Source: a virus. From it: DNA of 25,100 nt. Below are positions 22,215-25,100 of this stretch, piece after piece. Each line of letters opens with the position of its first letter. The first letter of the stretch is position 1. The stretch is taken from the IMG/VR virus record IMGVR_UViG_3300007735_000522, positions 1 to 25,100 of that record; one strand, given 5' to 3'. Position numbers and translations under genes: made by a program. The notes below the pieces were generated by a model. The model saw nothing but the letters and a program-made list of their open reading frames with translations, was not told the DNA's origin and searched no databases.

Positions 22215-22256
22215 TTGTACCAGTTTGTCCTGATAAATAATGTGACACAGGTCACA
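22215..22256 (+). promoter_or_regulatory. Candidate promoter with CRP/GlxR-type operator
   Basis: TTGTAC (22215-22220) and TAATGT (22238-22243) stand 17 bases apart. TGTGACACAGGTCACA (22241-22256) matches TGTGA-N6-TCACA exactly, the consensus of CRP-family regulators including actinobacterial GlxR. The box overlaps the -10 end and expected start point, so binding there should repress. The -35 match is poor (three of six). Confidence 0.5.
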
Positions 22257-22302
22257 CCACCAGTCACGTGCCAAGACCACCAATACACCCACTATCCCTA
22301 CC

Positions 22303-22938
22303 ATGCCACGCATAACATACACAGATACGATCTGCCAAGAGCCCAACTGTACCGACCAAGCACGAGCAAGAAACTGGTGCATGAAGCACTACCTGAACAA
22401 GTACAGAAACCAAGCTGTCCAATGTAAGACTGACGGTTGCCAGTCCCGCTGGCTGTCAAAGAAGGTTGGCTACTGTGCCCGTCACAGCAAAGATCCATCT
22501 GCCCCGGTAGGACAGACCGCCCGTATCGGCACGGCCTGGGATACTGACCGACTGAAAAGCCAGGTCACTGTCAATGAGGCAGGGTGCTGGGTATGGCAAG
22601 GAAACACGGTTCGTGGCTATGGTCAGGTCGATGCTTGGGTAGGTAGGTCACGTATCAAGTCAGCACACCGGCTCTCCTACATCCTTGCCAACGGTGAGAT
22701 CGAGGAGGGTATGCAGGTCCATCACAAGTGTGCGGTCCGGCTATGTGTCAACCCCGACCATCTCCAACTGGTCACCCTGGAAAGCAACATTGCCGAGATG
22801 CACCAGCGTAACAAATACTTGAAGCAGATAGGCGAGCAGGCTATGGAGATCAGCCGGCTACGTGAGGAGAACCAAGCCCTGCTTAGCCTGCTTACACAAC
22901 AGACCCTTGCCGCTGGACGTGAGACGCTAACAGTGTAG
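22303..22938 (+). CDS. HNH endonuclease with two N-terminal zinc fingers
   Basis: A 211-residue protein. There is no purine-rich site before ATG 22303 and no earlier in-frame start, so initiation is unusual. Residues 11-29 (C11, C16, C26, H29) and 41-61 (C41, C46, C58, H61) are two similar CCCH zinc motifs. Residues 94-160 are an HNH nuclease domain of the homing-endonuclease style: CWVWQGNTVRGYGQ, AHRLSY at 121-126, then HH at 140-141 with C143, C148, N150 and H153. Residues 178-200 form a short coiled coil. It should nick or cut DNA with metal help. It may be a selfish free-standing homing endonuclease or serve recombination or packaging. It is the first gene of the rightward operon. Confidence 0.88.
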   Translation: MPRITYTDTICQEPNCTDQARARNWCMKHYLNKYRNQAVQCKTDGCQSRWLSKKVGYCARHSKDPSAPVGQTARIGTAWDTDRLKSQVTVNEAGCWVWQGNTVRGYGQVDAWVGRSRIKSAHRLSYILANGEIEEGMQVHHKCAVRLCVNPDHLQLVTLESNIAEMHQRNKYLKQIGEQAMEISRLREENQALLSLLTQQTLAAGRETLTV

Positions 22939-22989
22939 TCACAGGTAGCAACCGCTGTTACCAGTGACAAGATAGGAAGCCAAACTAAC

Positions 22990-23139
22990 ATGGGTATCTA
23001 CGACGTAACGGTGACCGTGACGATCAAGGCACCTTCAAGAAACCTTGCCGTAGCACACGCCCTTGACAGGGTAATGAACCGCAATGACCACGCTATTGAG
23101 GAAGTCCAACTCGAACAGGTAAGCGAGGTCAAGGCATGA
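22990..23139 (+). CDS. Small protein of unknown function (49 aa)
   Basis: ATG 22990 follows AGGAAG at 11 bases. The stop overlaps the ATG of the next gene (ATGA), supporting a real coding unit. The product MGIYDVTVTVTIKAPSRNLA begins with a beta strand, then an amphipathic helix (VAHALDRVMNRNDHAIEEVQ) and a short strand. It looks like a compact beta-alpha-beta miniprotein. No known family is recognised. Confidence 0.7.
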   Translation: MGIYDVTVTVTIKAPSRNLAVAHALDRVMNRNDHAIEEVQLEQVSEVKA

Positions 23140-23435
23140 AGCTCATCCTGAAAATCGCAGCCGGTATTGTCATTGGCTGGGTAGTGATACTCGTCAGCGG
23201 ACTGATCATAGCAACGATGACAGCCAAAGCCATCTCTGAATCAACTGTCAAGCCAGCAATGGACCAAGTAGCCCAACCATTCCTGGACATGCAGCAGCAG
23301 CTGGCTACCACAGAAAAGCAGCGTTTGTATTCCGAGTGCTTACAGCGGGAACGCGAGCGTGGCCAGCAACCAGCCGGTGACAACTCAATACTGAACTTCT
23401 TGGGTCGAGAGAACTGCGGAGCATACCTACAATGA
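23136..23435 (+). CDS. Single-pass membrane protein (99 aa)
   Basis: ATG 23136 overlaps the upstream stop. Residues 4-27 (ILKIAAGIVIGWVVILVSGL and following IIAT) form one long hydrophobic segment; the rest is a polar, Gln-rich helix (MDQVAQPFLDMQQQLATTEK) with Cys at 68 and 94. The short N-terminal charge (K2, K6) favours the bulk being outside or a signal-anchor. The two cysteines might form a disulphide if exported. A lysis accessory or envelope-modifying role is possible but not shown. It is the second of four small genes joined by stop-start overlaps. Confidence 0.75.
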   Translation: MKLILKIAAGIVIGWVVILVSGLIIATMTAKAISESTVKPAMDQVAQPFLDMQQQLATTEKQRLYSECLQRERERGQQPAGDNSILNFLGRENCGAYLQ

Positions 23436-23617
23436 ACACCTTCACTATGACATGTGCCCACTGTGACAAGACCTTCAAGATCACCAGTTCAAACAGACAC
23501 TTGATCTCAAAGGGAGCATGCGAAGCCTGCTACCTACGCCTCTCACTGGACCCACACGCCAAGTTCAGTATCCGTATCACACCAAAGGGACTGGCTGCCC
23601 TGGAAGGAAACGAATGA
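23432..23617 (+). CDS. Zinc-ribbon miniprotein (61 aa)
   Basis: ATG 23432 overlaps the upstream stop (ATGA). Cysteines 8, 11, 30 and 33 form CxxC-x18-CxxC, a zinc-ribbon arrangement (MTCAHCDKTFKITSSNRHLI, then KGACEACYLRL). The basic residues between the pairs could contact nucleic acid. Phages often carry such proteins as regulators, but a specific role cannot be read here. Confidence 0.75.
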   Translation: MNTFTMTCAHCDKTFKITSSNRHLISKGACEACYLRLSLDPHAKFSIRITPKGLAALEGNE

Positions 23618-23883
23618 CCGAGATCCCAAGCACACCGGTTGAAGGCTGCGGCTGCGGCTGCAACGATACACCAGCTGAACTCGAAGCCAAGCGTATCGCA
23701 TGTGGCAGAGAAGCGGTACAGGTCGACGCACTCGAAATGATCCGTGCCCAAGTCAAAGCCTATGAGGAAGCAGACTCACTGACCGACGAACAGCAAGAGT
23801 CCCTCGACAATGCACGCAACATACTTGCACAAGTCGAGGAACTAACAAGGCAAGGTCACGTCATCAACCTTCGACTCGAATAA
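23614..23883 (+). CDS. Cysteine-start acidic helical protein (89 aa)
   Basis: ATG 23614 overlaps the upstream stop and has GGAAGGAAA just before it. Longer frames upstream run over the zinc-ribbon gene and are rejected. The N-terminus has EGCGCGCND (Cys 12, 14, 16), with another Cys at 30. The rest is an acidic two-helix region (VQVDALEMIRAQVKAYEEAD; EQQESLDNARNILAQVEELT). The cysteine cluster suggests metal binding. Function is unknown. It is the last gene before the strong terminator. Confidence 0.75.
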   Translation: MTEIPSTPVEGCGCGCNDTPAELEAKRIACGREAVQVDALEMIRAQVKAYEEADSLTDEQQESLDNARNILAQVEELTRQGHVINLRLE

Positions 23884-23898
23884 CCAAGACAAATAAGA

Positions 23899-23928
23899 AA
23901 CCCCCGGCAGGAGAAGTGGCCGGGGGTT
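23899..23928. terminator. Strong intrinsic terminator between convergent genes
   Basis: AACCCCCGGC (23899-23908) pairs with GCCGGGGGTT (23919-23928), and CTTGTTTT follows on the plus strand. It lies 15 bases after the 89-aa gene and nine bases beyond the minus-strand microgene's stop, where TTCTTATTTG follows on that strand, so it may act in both directions. Confidence 0.88.
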
Positions 23929-23937
23929 CTTGTTTTA

Positions 23938-24087
23938 TCAGAGACGGATGCCGAGATCGTTGGCAAGCTTGCGGTGCTTGTCACGTCCCTTCTCAATCCG
24001 TTCTTGCATAGCCTGGGCATCTGGTGTATTGCCGAGGTGGTAAAGCAAAGCGCCGATTAGGATCGGCACGAGTATGGCTACTAACAT
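23938..24087 (-). CDS. Membrane microprotein (49 aa) on opposite strand
   Basis: ATG 24087-24085 has the strongest ribosome site in the window (AAGGAGGG, three bases before the start). The product MLVAILVPILIGALLYHLGN is one hydrophobic segment, followed by a charged helix (AQAMQERIEKGRDKHRKLAN). It resembles a small single-pass membrane protein with a cytoplasmic tail, the scale of phage holin-like or superinfection-exclusion peptides, but the family is not recognised. It is transcribed against both neighbours and has its own likely promoter and shared terminator, so it is an independent single-gene unit. Confidence 0.7.
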   Translation of the reverse strand: MLVAILVPILIGALLYHLGNTPDAQAMQERIEKGRDKHRKLANDLGIRL

Positions 24088-24121
24088 GGTCCCTCCTTAG
24101 GGATAGATCGGTATGGGTAGA

Positions 24122-24149
24122 ACCATAGACGCTGACCGGGGGCTGGCAA
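24122..24149 (-). promoter_or_regulatory. Candidate promoter for the membrane microprotein
   Basis: On the minus strand TTGCCA (five of six with TTGACA) is followed after 16 bases by TATGGT (four of six with TATAAT), about 35 bases before the start codon. This single-gene unit needs its own promoter because its neighbours run the other way. Confidence 0.45.
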
Positions 24150-24164
24150 GACACTTATCATAAC

Positions 24165-24347
24165 ATGAAAGATCCCTTCGGCCCGGGTATCAGGTTCAAG
24201 ATACGATGGTGGCGTACCCTTCGCTGGCTGCACGTACAGCATAGGCTGGTATGGTATGTTATTGGGATCATAATGGGGTGGTGCTTATGCAGTGAGTACA
24301 ACGTCTGGCTTGATACAGGTAAGTGGACCTGGTTTCCGTGGCAGTGA
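24165..24347 (+). CDS. Tryptophan-rich small membrane protein (60 aa)
   Basis: ATG 24165 has no visible ribosome site, so the start is uncertain and a later start is possible. The product begins with a basic, Trp-rich part (RFKIRWWRTLRWLHVQHRLV), then one membrane segment (WYVIGIIMGWCLC), and ends EYNVWLDTGKWTWFPWQ. Eight or nine tryptophans in 60 residues is striking. Positive charge before the segment predicts the N-terminus inside. Its stop overlaps the next small gene (GTGA). Function is unknown. Confidence 0.6.
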   Translation: MKDPFGPGIRFKIRWWRTLRWLHVQHRLVWYVIGIIMGWCLCSEYNVWLDTGKWTWFPWQ

Positions 24348-24487
24348 AACGGATACTCGATAGGGTCCGACGTGTCCAAGAGTTGAGACGATCAAACGCG
24401 GCAACCCCTATTCAGTCACGCAAGAAGTACAACCGGGCACGCTCAAAAGCCCAGCTGAAAAAGGACATAACGGACAACCCCCGGTAA
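24344..24487 (+). CDS. Highly basic small protein (47 aa)
   Basis: GTG 24344 overlaps the upstream stop as GTGA; a GTG two codons earlier (24338) is an alternative. The product VKRILDRVRRVQELRRSNAA is followed by a second basic part (RKKYNRARSKAQLKKDI), with many Arg and Lys and no cysteine. It could bind nucleic acid. Its TAA stop shares an A with the next ATG (TAATG), suggesting coupled translation. Confidence 0.6.
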   Translation: MKRILDRVRRVQELRRSNAATPIQSRKKYNRARSKAQLKKDITDNPR

Positions 24488-24552
24488 TGGCAACCTGGTC
24501 GTGCCAAGACAAGAAGACCTATAACGATACCCTGTATGACCCATACAGATGA
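24487..24552 (+). CDS. 21-residue ORF overlapping the WhiB-like start
   Basis: ATG 24487 arises from the upstream stop as TAATG, and the frame ends at TGA 24550-24552, 17 bases inside the WhiB-like gene. The product MATWSCQDKKTYNDTLYDPY(R) has no recognised similarity. The value of this ORF may be in coupling: ribosomes finishing here are placed on the WhiB-like start, which lacks a strong site of its own. Confidence 0.4.
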   Translation: MATWSCQDKKTYNDTLYDPYR

Positions 24553-25100
24553 CGATCGCACAGACTTCAACAACCTCGAACAGTTCGAGAAAGCAACTAA
24601 CCTACTTGATTCTGACTGGCTTGACCAAGCTGCATGTGCAGAGATGGACCTTGACATGTTCTTCAAGTATGACGAGCAACGTGGTCCAAGTCTACAAGCA
24701 TTGAAGGCATGCCGGGATTGCCCTGTCAGATGGCAATGCCTACAAACAGCAGCGGAGTTTGAGTCCAATCTCAAAACCAACAAAGGCAAAGGCATGTTTG
24801 CTGGTCTCATCCCAACCCACCGACTCAAACTGTACAACGGAGTAGCCATGAAAAACTGGGAAGAAGTGTCACTCGCTATGTTGGAGAAGTCAATCAAGGA
24901 TCGCGAGGATGAGGGCGACTGGACACAGAGTGCATACGAAATCCAAAAGAGAGCACAAGCACACCGGCTACTCAAATACCCCAACAAGAGAACCAAGTAT
25001 TGCCCAGAGCATAACTTCCCGATTGTCGGTATGCGTACAGAGAGACGCAAGATAGGCAACGTACAGATGTTTGCCTGCTACCACGACGACAAGTCACATT
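24536..25100 (+). CDS. WhiB-like iron-sulphur regulator with C-terminal extension (partial)
   Basis: ATG 24536 opens a frame that leaves the window after 188 codons. Cysteines 34, 59, 62 and 68 give C-x24-C-x2-C-x5-C, with AACAEMDLDMFF around the first and KACRDCPVRWQCLQTA around the rest. GKGMFAGLIPTHR at 84-96 stands for the family's GVWGGL turn. These are the marks of WhiB proteins, which bind a 4Fe-4S cluster and the sigma factor. Typical members end soon after the turn. This one continues with a charged helix and then YCPEHNFPIVG and MFACYHDD, where C156, H159, C181 and H183 could make an extra zinc site. Phage WhiBs such as the one in TM4 can inhibit the host WhiB and affect superinfection, but this role is not shown here. 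Confidence 0.88.
   Translation, partial: MTHTDDDRTDFNNLEQFEKATNLLDSDWLDQAACAEMDLDMFFKYDEQRGPSLQALKACRDCPVRWQCLQTAAEFESNLKTNKGKGMFAGLIPTHRLKLYNGVAMKNWEEVSLAMLEKSIKDREDEGDWTQSAYEIQKRAQAHRLLKYPNKRTKYCPEHNFPIVGMRTERRKIGNVQMFACYHDDKSH

Larger units (their letters stand above)
21847..22302. other. Divergent regulatory gap of 456 bases
   Basis: Between the leftward sigma-like gene and the rightward HNH gene lie a terminator hairpin (21956-21985), a 90-base imperfect inverted repeat (22010-22099), repeated AAAGAC/GTCTTT boxes (about 21956, 21981, 22030, 22092, 22106, 22160) and a promoter with a CRP-like box (22215-22256). The open frames across it are unlikely proteins: odd composition, no ribosome sites, and they run through the hairpins. 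Confidence 0.6.

Noticed and set aside
21843-22382. A 179-residue minus-strand frame across the divergent gap
   Set aside because: It runs through the terminator hairpin, the 90-base inverted repeat and the promoter region, has no ribosome site and has an odd composition.
24154-24164. TATCAT near 24156-24161 as a -10 box for the Trp-rich small protein
   Set aside because: It lies only three bases before the ATG, too close for a normal start point, and the upstream CTGACC is a poor -35.
24412-25059. A 215-residue minus-strand frame opposite the WhiB-like gene
   Set aside because: The plus frame has a clear WhiB signature; this is its shadow.
1-25100. CRISPR arrays, rRNA, tRNA genes, insertion sequences, integrase
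   Set aside because: I looked for regularly spaced repeats, cloverleafs, transposase and recombinase signatures and saw none in this window.

Overview
The window is part of a double-stranded DNA tailed phage (or prophage) genome whose host is most likely an actinobacterium. The head genes are unmistakable: small and large terminase, portal, scaffold and capsid. The host inference rests mainly on a WhiB-type four-cysteine protein at the right edge, a family confined to Actinobacteria and their phages. No tape measure, tail sheath or tail tube gene is visible. The order portal, scaffold, capsid, adaptor, nozzle-like protein, then three large helix- or repeat-rich proteins is the short-tailed (podovirus) plan, so podovirus morphology is inferred.

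Layout. (1) Positions 1-18334, minus strand, about 50% GC: the packaging and virion module, read right to left as terS, a small DNA methyltransferase, terL, portal, scaffold, major capsid, adaptor, nozzle-like tail protein with an FN3 domain, a 92-aa protein, three putative internal/ejection proteins (551, 505 and 1530 aa) and a partial coiled-coil protein. Genes mostly overlap by a few bases. Five gaps carry a similar 24-25 bp element, GTCG-N9/10-(G/T/C)ATA...GAG, probably a promoter or start-associated signal. (2) Positions 18335-19128: largely non-coding and very GC-rich, with several strong inverted repeats and one minus-strand microgene with four cysteines. (3) Positions 19129-21070, plus strand, clearly GC-richer than the late genes: an ArdA-like antirestriction gene and two unknown genes. 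Each is preceded by a two-hairpin leader whose second hairpin shows the loop GTGACA, and genes 1-2 and 2-3 are separated by a predicted three-way-junction RNA with compensatory changes. (4) Positions 21111-21846, minus strand: an unknown gene and a sigma-70 region-4-like protein. (5) Positions 21847-22302: a regulatory gap with a terminator hairpin, a 90-bp imperfect inverted repeat, reiterated AAAGAC/GTCTTT boxes and an exact CRP/GlxR-type palindrome. (6) Positions 22303-23883, plus strand: an HNH endonuclease gene and four small genes, the last three joined by ATGA overlaps, ending in a strong terminator. (7) Positions 23938-25100: a minus-strand membrane microprotein, then a chain of overlapping plus-strand small ORFs running into the WhiB-like gene, which leaves the window.

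How it fits together: the minus-strand module builds and packages virions. The right half looks like early/accessory functions: host-defence evasion (ArdA, possibly the methyltransferase), transcription control (sigma-like, WhiB-like) and mobile or nicking endonuclease functions (HNH). The least explained material is the repeated structured-RNA leader and intercistronic system of the GC-rich island. All functional calls are from reading the sequence only; no database search was run.
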